The translations under genes and the position numbers were made by a program. DNA of 64,000 bases from Salinicola acroporae (GTDB lineage Bacteria; Pseudomonadota; Gammaproteobacteria; Pseudomonadales; Halomonadaceae): the NCBI RefSeq assembly GCF_003206615.1, contig NZ_PZJW01000008.1, forward strand, positions 110,754-174,753. The letters are read 5' to 3'. This document shows positions 44,559-53,002 of the stretch, one piece after another; position 1 is the first letter of the stretch; every line of letters starts with the position of its first letter. Below the pieces are notes generated by a model. It was not told the DNA's origin. It saw nothing but the letters and a program-made list of their open reading frames with translations, and searched no databases.

Positions 44559-45536
44559 TCAATCATGCGCACCCGCCCTCTCGACATCGACCCAGACGAA
44601 ACGGTTGGCGTCGAGCCGCTCTTCCCCGTCCCAGCGATAGGCCACCAGCCGGCCATACTTCACCGCGCTGTAATCGAGACAGGCGATGTTCGCCCGCGGC
44701 AACGCCGGGACCCCCTTGCACCAGTAGTGGCCCACGAACAGTGGCGGTGCCGATTCCGGATAGTAGCTCAACCTCGCCCTTTCGCCGGCGCTCAGGAGGC
44801 GATCCTCCAGTCCCAACGGCAGGTTGTCGGGCTGAAACACCACATCGCCGTAGGTGCGCGGGTCCCGACACCAGAAATGGGTGCGGAACGAGCGCCGCGT
44901 GAAGCCATCGCCGGAGCGGATCTCCACGCCCGGGGGCAACGGCAGTTGGGTACCGCGTGTCAGCCGATCCAGGACCCGCTGCGCCAGGCTGCCGTGATCG
45001 ATCGATTCGATCAGAAAGTCCCGATCGATACGGGCATCGGGGCGACGCGCCAGGAAAGCGGCGATCAGCGGCTCGTCCCAGCACGCGTGGACCACCCGCA
45101 GCCCTCCCAGGTCGAGGCACAACGGCAGTGTCATGAACCAGGAGAGACAGTTCTCCCACTCCAGCGGAAAGGCGTGGAACTGCTCCAGGGTGCGACCGAT
45201 GATCCGGTTGTTGCGCGGGGTATGCTCACGTAGCCACTCACGTTTGCTGTCGCTCGGTGCCTGGTGGCAGTAGGCCAGAGCGTTGACCTCGTGATTCCCC
45301 ATCACGATATGGGCCTCGCCGGCATCGACCATGCCCTTGGCCACCGCAACCGCCAGTCGGATGCTGGGGCCGCGGTCGATCAGATCACCCAGAAAGATCA
45401 CGCGTCGGCGTGGATGGCGGAAGACGCCATCGTCCGCCCGATAGCCCAGCTTTTCGAGCAGGCGTACCAACGTGTGCCCACAACCGTGCACATCCCCGAT
45501 CAGGTCGTAGCCGTCGACACTATCGTCCTGTGACAT
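44559..45536 (-). CDS. Metallophosphoesterase, PrpE/ApaH-like
   Basis: This 325-aa calcineurin-type phosphoesterase shows the full metal set: YDLIGDVHGCGHTLVRLLEK, VIFLGDLIDRGPSIRLAV, IVMGNHEVNALAYCH and FVGHYWCKGVP. The family includes Ap4A hydrolases and PrpE/PrpA phosphatases; the substrate is not determined. Its ATG begins one base after the nadK stop, so translation is tightly coupled and a nucleotide substrate is plausible. Confidence 0.88.
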   Translation of the reverse strand: MSQDDSVDGYDLIGDVHGCGHTLVRLLEKLGYRADDGVFRHPRRRVIFLGDLIDRGPSIRLAVAVAKGMVDAGEAHIVMGNHEVNALAYCHQAPSDSKREWLREHTPRNNRIIGRTLEQFHAFPLEWENCLSWFMTLPLCLDLGGLRVVHACWDEPLIAAFLARRPDARIDRDFLIESIDHGSLAQRVLDRLTRGTQLPLPPGVEIRSGDGFTRRSFRTHFWCRDPRTYGDVVFQPDNLPLGLEDRLLSAGERARLSYYPESAPPLFVGHYWCKGVPALPRANIACLDYSAVKYGRLVAYRWDGEERLDANRFVWVDVERAGAHD

Positions 45537-45537
45537 G

Positions 45538-46419
45538 TCAGTCTCCCAGCCTGCTACTCCAGCCCAGCTTGGAGCGGCAGGCTTCGAAGAAACTGTGTCC
45601 GCGCGGGTGGATCAACGTCAGCCGCTCGGCCTTGCGGCGGACATAGAGGACATCGTCGGGCTTGCAGACGACGCGGGTCTGGCCATCGCAACTGACGTGG
45701 GGATAGGCCTGGTTGATGTCGCCGATATGCACGCGAATCTCGCTGGCGGCATCGATCACGATCGGCCGGCTGGAGAGCGTATGCGGGAACATCGGCACCA
45801 GCGTGATGGCTTCCAGCCCCGGATGCACGATCGGCCCGCCTCCCGACAGCGCGTAGGCGGTGGAGCCCGTCGGGGTCGCCATGATCAAGCCATCGGAGCG
45901 CTGGGAGTAGACAAAGCGATCGTCGACGAACAGTTCGAACTCGATCATCCGGGCTGCCTTGCCGGGATGCACGACGACATCGTTGAGACTGGAGCCGGAG
46001 CCAATCAGCCGTTCACCACGATAGAGCTCCGCCTCGAGCAGAAAGCGCCGCTCGCTGTCGTACTGCCCTTCCAGCACCTCGGCGACCTTCTGCTCCACCT
46101 CGTCCGGCGAAATATCGGTCAGAAATCCCAGCCGGCCACGGTTGATGCCGAGTACCGGCGTCCCGCTGTGACACAGCGCCCGTGCGGCGCCCAGCAGGCT
46201 GCCGTCGCCCCCCACCACGATCACCAGGTCGCACAGCGTACCCAGCTCGCGGCGTCTGGCTTCGCCGTGGCCGTGCCCCTGCAGCAGCGCGGCGGTGCGA
46301 TCCTCGATCACGATGTCGAGACCACGACGTTCGAGGAAGATCACCAGACGCTTGAGCGTCTCGACTACCTTCTCGCTACCCAAACGGCCGATCAGGCCGA
46401 TGGTGTTGAACGATTCCAT
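45538..46419 (-). CDS. nadK: NAD kinase
   Basis: NadK phosphorylates NAD+ to NADP+ using ATP. The protein has 293 aa, like E. coli NadK (292). Motifs are LVIVVGGDGSLLGAARAL, GINRGRLGFLTDISP, SSLNDVVVHPG and IMATPTGSTAYALSGGGPIV. The start at MESFNTIGLIGRLG (46419) fits the family; the frame is open 63 bases further upstream. It is the first gene of a two-gene operon with the phosphoesterase. Confidence 0.96.
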   Translation of the reverse strand: MESFNTIGLIGRLGSEKVVETLKRLVIFLERRGLDIVIEDRTAALLQGHGHGEARRRELGTLCDLVIVVGGDGSLLGAARALCHSGTPVLGINRGRLGFLTDISPDEVEQKVAEVLEGQYDSERRFLLEAELYRGERLIGSGSSLNDVVVHPGKAARMIEFELFVDDRFVYSQRSDGLIMATPTGSTAYALSGGGPIVHPGLEAITLVPMFPHTLSSRPIVIDAASEIRVHIGDINQAYPHVSCDGQTRVVCKPDDVLYVRRKAERLTLIHPRGHSFFEACRSKLGWSSRLGD

Positions 46420-46792
46420 ACAGCGTGTCTCTACGCGACGTGACGGCCCGCCATTATGCTGGCTGGCCTCGCTCCCCGGCAAACCCGACGATTCGCTCCC
46501 GACATGCGGCGTGAACTATCCCCGCACCAAGCGCACCCGCCCTTGCGTGTCACGGCTGACGGCTGGCCGGTAACCCCCGAAATCTCCCCAGGGACCCAAG
46601 GTCGAGCCAATCGGCCTGGGGCCAACTGTCTAAAATATCCTATACTTTGGCCGGTCTGGCGCAGGGAGTTCACGCCTCCACGGCCCCCTTCACCTAGCGC
46701 TCTCGGTGTGGTCTTTCCGGTCTGATGCCATATCGGACCGAAAGGCAACCGCCAGGCTCGCAAAACCGCTCTCATCAGGAGAAAAAAGCTTC
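46420..46792. other. Divergent intergenic region between nadK and the quinoprotein operon
   Basis: No gene is supported. A TATACT hexamer lies at 46641-46646 but lacks a matching -35. A bulged hairpin CTTTC-GGTC/GACC-GAAAG is at about 46710-46744 in the presumed leader of the next gene. Confidence 0.4.
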
Positions 46793-47158
46793 ATGTCGCA
46801 ATCTGGATCATTCAGGCCAGGCATCATCGTGATGCTCCTGGGCTCACTCGCCGGGCTCGCCGTGGCGCTCTATGCCTATTTCACGCCGCTCACCGGGGTC
46901 AATGGATCCCTTGGCGCCCTCATCGTCATTCTATCGACGATCGCATTGGCCATCCTGACGCTGGTCCTGGCGCCGCTTTCCTGCCGCAGCGGCCGCGTGG
47001 CACTGCGCGTGCTGATCCTGCTGGACCTCGTCGGCACCGGCTTCGCCGGGCTGCTGCTGCACCAGTGGTGGCTGACGGCCGCCATGGTGGTGGGCCTGAT
47101 CGGCCTGCTGCTGGAGATGGCCAGTCCCGCCTCCTCCGCCACACCAGCCCATTCCTGA
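46793..47158 (+). CDS. Small membrane protein, probable separate membrane anchor of the PQQ dehydrogenase
   Basis: This 121-aa protein consists almost entirely of four hydrophobic helices (IIVMLLGSLAGLAVALYAY, LIVILSTIALAILTLVLAPL, VLILLDLVGTGFAGLLLH, TAAMVVGLIGLLLEM). It lies 11 bp upstream of a quinoprotein dehydrogenase. Membrane-bound glucose and quinate dehydrogenases normally carry about five such helices fused at their N-terminus, so this gene may supply that domain as a separate subunit. AGGAG is present 11 bases before the ATG. Confidence 0.7.
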   Translation: MSQSGSFRPGIIVMLLGSLAGLAVALYAYFTPLTGVNGSLGALIVILSTIALAILTLVLAPLSCRSGRVALRVLILLDLVGTGFAGLLLHQWWLTAAMVVGLIGLLLEMASPASSATPAHS

Positions 47159-47169
47159 GGAGCCGAGTC

Positions 47170-49305
47170 ATGTCCATATCCCTGTCACAGTCGTCCACAC
47201 CGACCCTGAAACTCGCCGCCACCCGGTTGGGTTCGGTCACGGCACTGGCGCTGCTGCTCGCCCCGCTACCGCTGCTTGCCCAGGATCAGCCGGCCGAATC
47301 GGACCAGACCTCGACGCGAAGCGAATCCACGACATCATCCGAGACCGCGACAGCCTCCAGCTCGGCGCCGGCCGACGATGAGAGTACCCGGGACGTCAGC
47401 ACGGCGGACTCGAGCGATCGGCAGAATGCCAACCGGGCACCGATCCCGCTCGTCCCCGAAAAACCGACCTGGGACAGTTTCCATGGCCAGCTCAATGCCC
47501 AGAAGTACAGCCCGCTCGACCAGATCACGGCGGATAACGTCGGTGATCTCGAGAAGGTCTGGGAGTACCACACCGGGGATATCTCCGATGGCTCCGGCGA
47601 TACGCCGGCAACCGTGTGGTCGGCGACCCCGGTCTTCGCCAATGACACGATCTATATCGGCACCCCCTTCTATCGCCTGATCGCGCTCGACCCGGGCACC
47701 GGCGAGGAGAAGTGGAGTTTCGATACCAAATCCTCGCGCAAGGCGCTGACCCAGCCGGTACTCAAGAACCGCGGCGTCTCCTACTGGGAAGCCGAGAACC
47801 CCGTAGCCGGCGAGCCGTGCCAGAAGATCGTCTACATGGGCACCATGGACGCCCAGCTATTCGCGCTGGACGCCGACACCGGCGAACTCTGCAAGGGCTT
47901 CGCCGACAACGGCGTGCTCAACGTCAACCAATGGAACGATACCCACGCCGAGTGGCCGCTCTCCGTACTGCAGCCGCCGACCGTGGTCGGTGACCACCTG
48001 ATGCTGGGGTGGGCCGGCATGGACTGGGCCTATGAACAGGCACCGCCGGGCACGATCTTCTCGCTCAACGCCCAGACCGGCGAACTCGAGTGGACGTTCC
48101 AGGCGCTCTCCGACGAGATGCGCGAGAAGAGCGGTACCGCCAACGTCTGGACTCACATGTCCGCGGATCGCGAGAACGGCCTGCTTTACCTGCCGGTCTC
48201 CTCGCCGTCGCCGAACTACTGGGGCGGCAACCGCACCGAAGAGGCCCCGCTGGCGACTTCGACCACCGCGCTCGATATCGAGACCGGCAAGGTCGTCTGG
48301 TCACGCCAATGGGTTCACCACGATATCTGGGACTATGACATCAACTCCGCCCCGACGCTGATGGACATCACTGTCGATGGCAAGGAGATCCCGGCGCTGG
48401 TCCAGGCAACCAAGCAGGGCTTCCTGTTCGTGGTCAATCGTCTGACCGGCGAAGACGTCTGGCCGATCGAGGAGCGTCCAGTACCGCAGGGCGACGGCAG
48501 CGTCGAAGGCGAGGTCTACGCCCCGACCCAGCCCTTCCCGACCAAACCGGCACCGCTGCTGGACCAGTCCGAGAAGCCCAAGATCTGGGGCCTCGCCGAT
48601 GCCGTGGGCGGCGGCCAGTGCTCCCGCCTGTGGGACAAGCTGACCTACGATGGCATGTACACCCCGCCGACCACCAAGGGCGAAGGCGCCCTGGCCTATC
48701 CGGACAGCGCGGGTGGCGTGCAGTGGGGCGGGGTTGCGTTCGACCCCGTGAGCCAGACCGCGATCGTCAATACGTCGCATATCGTGCAGACCATCAAGCT
48801 GTACAACCGCGAAGATTACGAGAAAGCGGACAGCGGTTCCGGCAACGAGAGCGGCTTCGCACCGCAGAAGGGCGCGCCCTACGGCCTGCGCCTGGAAGTC
48901 GCGACGAACTGGCTGGGCATGCCGTGCTGGGAACCGCCGTTCGGCGAGCTGGTAGCGCTGGACATGCACACCGGTGACGTAAAGTGGCGGCGTCCGGTGG
49001 GGGCATCGCAGCAGTACGGCTTCTTCATGCCCGAGAAATGGGGCTCTCCCACCATCGGGGGTCCGGCGGTGACTGCGGGCGGCGTCGTTTTCATCGGCGC
49101 CTCGATGGACGCCAAGCTGCGCGCCTTCTCGCTGGAGACGGGTGAAGAGTTGTGGTCGGACCAGGCCCAAGCGCCGGCCGTGGCCAACCCCTCGGTCTAC
49201 GAATATCAGGGCCGGCAATATGTCGCCTTCGTGGCCGGCGGCAACACCATCCTCAAGGACCAGGTGGGCGACCAGGTCGTGGTCTACGCCCTGCCGGAGG
49301 AGTGA
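47170..49305 (+). CDS. PQQ-dependent dehydrogenase, glucose/quinate/shikimate (mGDH-like) family
   Basis: This 711-aa periplasmic quinoprotein probably feeds electrons from oxidation of a sugar or hydroxy acid to ubiquinone. A signal peptide (LLLAPLPLLAQ) is followed by a Ser/Thr/Asp-rich linker (about residues 38-85). The eight-bladed propeller shows tryptophan-docking repeats (TPVFANDTIYIGTPFYRLIA, SLNAQTGELEWTFQ, SPTIGGPAVTAGGVVFIGAS). The membrane domain usually fused to mGDH is missing and may be the preceding gene. The substrate is unknown. SD is GAGGAG. Confidence 0.88.
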   Translation: MSISLSQSSTPTLKLAATRLGSVTALALLLAPLPLLAQDQPAESDQTSTRSESTTSSETATASSSAPADDESTRDVSTADSSDRQNANRAPIPLVPEKPTWDSFHGQLNAQKYSPLDQITADNVGDLEKVWEYHTGDISDGSGDTPATVWSATPVFANDTIYIGTPFYRLIALDPGTGEEKWSFDTKSSRKALTQPVLKNRGVSYWEAENPVAGEPCQKIVYMGTMDAQLFALDADTGELCKGFADNGVLNVNQWNDTHAEWPLSVLQPPTVVGDHLMLGWAGMDWAYEQAPPGTIFSLNAQTGELEWTFQALSDEMREKSGTANVWTHMSADRENGLLYLPVSSPSPNYWGGNRTEEAPLATSTTALDIETGKVVWSRQWVHHDIWDYDINSAPTLMDITVDGKEIPALVQATKQGFLFVVNRLTGEDVWPIEERPVPQGDGSVEGEVYAPTQPFPTKPAPLLDQSEKPKIWGLADAVGGGQCSRLWDKLTYDGMYTPPTTKGEGALAYPDSAGGVQWGGVAFDPVSQTAIVNTSHIVQTIKLYNREDYEKADSGSGNESGFAPQKGAPYGLRLEVATNWLGMPCWEPPFGELVALDMHTGDVKWRRPVGASQQYGFFMPEKWGSPTIGGPAVTAGGVVFIGASMDAKLRAFSLETGEELWSDQAQAPAVANPSVYEYQGRQYVAFVAGGNTILKDQVGDQVVVYALPEE

Positions 49306-49339
49306 TCACCGCATCACACATCGTTCGGTGATCACCCGC

Positions 49340-49368
49340 ACGGGGTAGGCTTCGGCCTACCCCGTTTA
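49340..49368 (+). terminator. Intrinsic terminator of the quinoprotein operon
   Basis: An 11-bp stem (49340-49350 with 49355-49365) closes a TTCG tetraloop and is followed by a short T run. It begins 35 bp past the stop. Confidence 0.85.
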
Positions 49369-49495
49369 CGTTCCGGTCCACGGCTTCCTGACAGCCATCC
49401 AAAAAAACAGAACACCCCGCGCCTTTCATTCGATCACGCTCTCTCTGGATACTCGGTGGATGACCTCTCCACCAACAACAAAGAGGTAACGATCG

Positions 49496-50788
49496 ATGCC
49501 CCTCTCTCAACTGCTCAATTGGCGCCTGCATCTGCTGGTCGTCCTGCTGTCGCTGCTCAGCGAATGGATCGGTATCGTCAAGATTCCGCTCGGGCCGGGG
49601 ACGCTACTGCTGCTGCCGCTGTTCTATGCCTTCGTGCTCGGGGTCCTGCTCAACCCGCACCTGTTCGCCGGAACCCAGCGATTCCTGCCCGAGAGCGTCA
49701 GCCAGGCGGCTACCCCGCTGATCCTGATCTCGATCATGCCGTTCATCGCGCGCTTCGGTTCGACCATCGGCCCTGCCATCGACCAGCTCATCAGCGCGGG
49801 CCCCGCACTGATCCTGCAGGAACTGGGCAATCTCGGCACCATGCTGGTGGCATTGCCGGTGGCGGTGCTGGTTCTCAAGATGGGACGGGAAGCGATCGGC
49901 GCGACCTATTCGATCGCGCGCGAACCCAACATCGCAATCATCTCCGACAAGTACGGCCTCAAGGGCCCGGAAGGCGTCGGCGTGATGGGGGTCTATGTCG
50001 TCGGCACCATGTTCGGCACGCTATGGTTCGCGCTGATGGCCGGCTATCTCGCTTCGCTGGACTGGTTCGACCCACGTGCACTGGCCATGGCGTGCGGTGT
50101 CGGCAGCGGCAGCATGGTCGCGGCATGTTCCGGCGCGCTGGCCGGCGCCGTCCCCGATCTCGCCGACGACCTGCTCGCCTTTGCCGGTGCCAGCAACCTG
50201 TTGACCTACGCCACCGGGCTCTACGTCTCGCTCTTCATTGCCCTGCCCGTCGCCGAGTGGCTCTACCGTCGCCTGGGCGGCGGCCGCCACACCACCAGCA
50301 CGACGGGCGCTACGACCGATGATGAGGCGACGGACCTCACCCGCGAAGAACGCCCCGAGGCGGATCTCGGCAAGACCGCCGCCGTACTGGCCATGGCCTG
50401 TATCGTCGGCTGGATCGCCAACACCATCAACGGCGCCTCGCTGATCGCTGCCCTGCCGGGCATGATCATTCTCTACGTCATGACCCTGGTCGGCCTGGTC
50501 ATCACTCGGGCGGCGCCGTTCTATCTCCCCGCCGTGGCCTGGGTGTCGTTGGTCAGCATCGTCATGACGCTGCCGTTTTTCCCGGGCAGCGGCTGGATCG
50601 TCGAGCAGCTCGCCGCGGTCAACTTCCTCGCCATCGTCACTCCGGTCCTGGCCTACGCCGGCCTGGCCCTCAGCCGGCGCGAGTTCAGCATGTTCCGCCA
50701 GACCGGCTGGAAGCTGATCATCATCTCGCTGCTGGTGTTCACCGGCACCTACGTCGGCTCGGCCGTGGTGGCCCAGGTACTGCTGTAG
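49496..50788 (+). CDS. DUF3100 membrane protein, probable permease
   Basis: This is a 430-aa polytopic protein with about 11 helices of the DUF3100 family. Conserved-looking blocks are LLNPHLFAGTQRFLPESVSQ, FIARFGSTIGPAIDQLISAG and GREAIGATYSIAREPNIAII. A charged cytosolic loop lies near residues 265-295. The family is commonly found next to M20 amidohydrolases, as here, which suggests transport of the amidohydrolase substrate. That is an inference. SD is AGAGGT. Confidence 0.85.
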   Translation: MPLSQLLNWRLHLLVVLLSLLSEWIGIVKIPLGPGTLLLLPLFYAFVLGVLLNPHLFAGTQRFLPESVSQAATPLILISIMPFIARFGSTIGPAIDQLISAGPALILQELGNLGTMLVALPVAVLVLKMGREAIGATYSIAREPNIAIISDKYGLKGPEGVGVMGVYVVGTMFGTLWFALMAGYLASLDWFDPRALAMACGVGSGSMVAACSGALAGAVPDLADDLLAFAGASNLLTYATGLYVSLFIALPVAEWLYRRLGGGRHTTSTTGATTDDEATDLTREERPEADLGKTAAVLAMACIVGWIANTINGASLIAALPGMIILYVMTLVGLVITRAAPFYLPAVAWVSLVSIVMTLPFFPGSGWIVEQLAAVNFLAIVTPVLAYAGLALSRREFSMFRQTGWKLIIISLLVFTGTYVGSAVVAQVLL

Positions 50789-50880
50789 GCACCTCGCCTT
50801 CACAGGCGACGCGCCCGCCCCCGTAGCGGGCGCGTCGCCCGATCGTTCGAATAGATCATCAGCCATTGCCGGAGCAGATC

Positions 50881-52041
50881 ATGAACCAGATCGCACCCTA
50901 TCCCGACCCGAAGACGTTGACCGCATGGCGCCACGATTTCCATCGCCATCCGGAGATCGCCTTCGAGGAGACCCGCACCAGCGAGCGCATCGTCTCCATC
51001 CTGCGCGAGCACGGCCTCGACCCGGTCACCGGGCTTGGCGGAGGCACCGGCGTCGTCGTCACCATCAACGGCAACCGGGGGGACGGCCGGCGTATCGGGC
51101 TGCGGGCCGATATCGACGCCCTGCCCATCGACGAACTCAACGACGTCGATTATCGCTCGACGATACCAGGGCGCATGCATGCCTGCGGCCACGACGGCCA
51201 CACTACCATGCTGCTGGGCGCGGCCTGCGCGCTGGCGAAGGACCCGGACTTCGCCGGCCAGGTCCACTGCATCTTCCAGCCCGCGGAAGAGAGTGAAGGC
51301 GGCGGACGGGTGATGGTCGAAGAGGGACTGTTCGAGCAATTCCCGATGGAGGCGGTCTACGGCCTGCACAACTGGCCGGGGCTCGCCGTCGGCGAAGCCG
51401 CCGTCCACGATGGACCGGTGATGGCGGCGTTCGATGTCTTCACGCTCAAGCTGACCGGGCGCGGCTGTCACGCGGCCATGCCCCATCTGGGAACGGACGT
51501 GGTGCTCGCCGCCTGCCAGCTGGCCAATCAGTTGCAGGGGCTGATCAGCCGCGAGACCCCACCGCATCAATCCGCCGTGCTGAGCATTACCCAGTTCCAC
51601 GCCGGCGATGCCTACAACGTCATTCCGGAGACGGTGGAACTGCGCGGCACCGTGCGCTGCTTCGATGCCACGCTCAAGGCCCGGCTGGAGCAGCGGTTCC
51701 GCGACGCCGTCGCGGCCACCGCCCAGTTTCACGGCCTCAAGGCCGATTTCGATTACCAGGCGCGCTATCCGGCCACGATCAACACGCCCCGGCATGCCGC
51801 CCAATGTGCCGATCTGCTCGATGCGCTGCCCGGCATCGACAAGGTCCACCGCGACCTGGCGCCCAGCATGGGGTCGGAAGATTTCGCCTTCATGCTCAAC
51901 CAGTGTCCTGGGGCCTATATCTGGCTGGGTAACGGCGACAGCGCCGCGTTGCACAACCCGGCCTACGACTTCAACGACGCCATTTCGCCGCTCGGCGTCG
52001 CCTACTGGCAGGCGTTGGTGAAGAAGCTGTTGAACGACTGA
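50881..52041 (+). CDS. M20 amidohydrolase (hippurate/IAA-amino-acid hydrolase family)
   Basis: This is a 386-aa metal-dependent hydrolase cleaving an N-acyl amino acid or similar amide. Signatures are WRHDFHRHPEIAFEETRTSE, RADIDALPIDELNDVDYRST, MHACGHDGHTTMLLGAACAL, FQPAEESEGGGRVMVEEGLF and MGSEDFAFMLNQCPGAYIWL, which give all metal ligands. ATG 50881 (upstream GGAGCAG) is preferred over TTG 50866. It is the second gene in a six-gene co-directional run. Confidence 0.92.
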   Translation: MNQIAPYPDPKTLTAWRHDFHRHPEIAFEETRTSERIVSILREHGLDPVTGLGGGTGVVVTINGNRGDGRRIGLRADIDALPIDELNDVDYRSTIPGRMHACGHDGHTTMLLGAACALAKDPDFAGQVHCIFQPAEESEGGGRVMVEEGLFEQFPMEAVYGLHNWPGLAVGEAAVHDGPVMAAFDVFTLKLTGRGCHAAMPHLGTDVVLAACQLANQLQGLISRETPPHQSAVLSITQFHAGDAYNVIPETVELRGTVRCFDATLKARLEQRFRDAVAATAQFHGLKADFDYQARYPATINTPRHAAQCADLLDALPGIDKVHRDLAPSMGSEDFAFMLNQCPGAYIWLGNGDSAALHNPAYDFNDAISPLGVAYWQALVKKLLND

Positions 52042-52090
52042 CGACGGCCCTAGCGAAACGATTGATCCGAAAGCAAGCCTGGAGAACCTG

Positions 52091-53002
52091 ATGAAAATCA
52101 CCGTCATCGGCCTTGGCCAGATGGGTGGCAACATGGCGCTGACGCTCAAGCGCGCTGGCTTCGATGTCAGCGGCAGCGACCGTTTCGAGGCCGCCCGCGA
52201 GCGTCTGGCGGCGCAAGGCCTCGCTACCGTCAGCCCGGAGGCGATTGCCGCCAGCGACGTCTATCTGCTGTCACTGCCCACCTCCGATCACGTCCGGGAA
52301 GTCATCGAAACCTCACCTGGACTGCTCGCTCGCGCGCCCAAGGGCAGCGTGATCGTCGACACCTCCACCAGCGACCCGGTGGTGAGCCGCGAACTCGCCG
52401 CCAAGGTCGTCGCGGCCGGCCTCGAGTGGCTGGACGCCCCGGTCAGCGGTGGCCCCAAAGGCGCGGCAAACGGCAAACTCGGCATGCTGCTCGGTGGCGA
52501 CATGGTGACGCTGGAGCGCGTCATGCCGATGCTGGAAGCGATGTCCGCCAAGCGAACCCATGTGGGCGGCCCGGGCAGCGGCCACGTGGTCAAGCTGGCC
52601 AACAACTATCTCTGCGCCACCAACCTGATCGCTACCGCCGAAGCCGTGGCCCTCGCCGCCAAGGCCGGCGTCGATCCGGCGGCCTGCCTGTCCGGCCTCA
52701 ACAGCGGCTCGGGGCGCAGCGCCATCAGCGAAGTCAATTTCCCCGAGTGGATCCTTTCCGGCCGTTTCGATTCCGGCTTCACCAGCGGCCTGATGCGCAA
52801 GGATCTGCGTCTGGCGCGGGACGCCGCCGACGATCTCGGGCTCGACCTGGCACTCCTCCATCAGGTCGTTGCCGGCTGGCATGCCAACGCCGAACGCCCG
52901 GCGGATGGCGACGATTTCAATCACATCGTCTCGCCGATCCTGGCCCAGGCCGGGGTCGATTTCACCCGGCGCTCCGCCAACGACGAGGAGACCTCCGCAT
53001 GA
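52091..53002 (+). CDS. 3-hydroxyisobutyrate dehydrogenase-family NAD(P) oxidoreductase
   Basis: This 303-aa beta-hydroxyacid dehydrogenase has the Rossmann start MKITVIGLGQMGGNMALTLK and the substrate motif WLDAPVSGGPKGAANGKL. The catalytic Lys168 is in GHVVKLANNYLCATNL. The family includes 3-hydroxyisobutyrate, tartronate-semialdehyde and threonate dehydrogenases. The substrate cannot be fixed from sequence. Its stop overlaps the next ATG (ATGA), so it is coupled to the aldehyde dehydrogenase. Confidence 0.88.
   Translation: MKITVIGLGQMGGNMALTLKRAGFDVSGSDRFEAARERLAAQGLATVSPEAIAASDVYLLSLPTSDHVREVIETSPGLLARAPKGSVIVDTSTSDPVVSRELAAKVVAAGLEWLDAPVSGGPKGAANGKLGMLLGGDMVTLERVMPMLEAMSAKRTHVGGPGSGHVVKLANNYLCATNLIATAEAVALAAKAGVDPAACLSGLNSGSGRSAISEVNFPEWILSGRFDSGFTSGLMRKDLRLARDAADDLGLDLALLHQVVAGWHANAERPADGDDFNHIVSPILAQAGVDFTRRSANDEETSA

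Noticed and set aside
46641..46646. TATACT as promoter of the quinoprotein operon
   Set aside because: No -35 match at 15-19 bp and no extended -10, so it is kept only as a note on the region.
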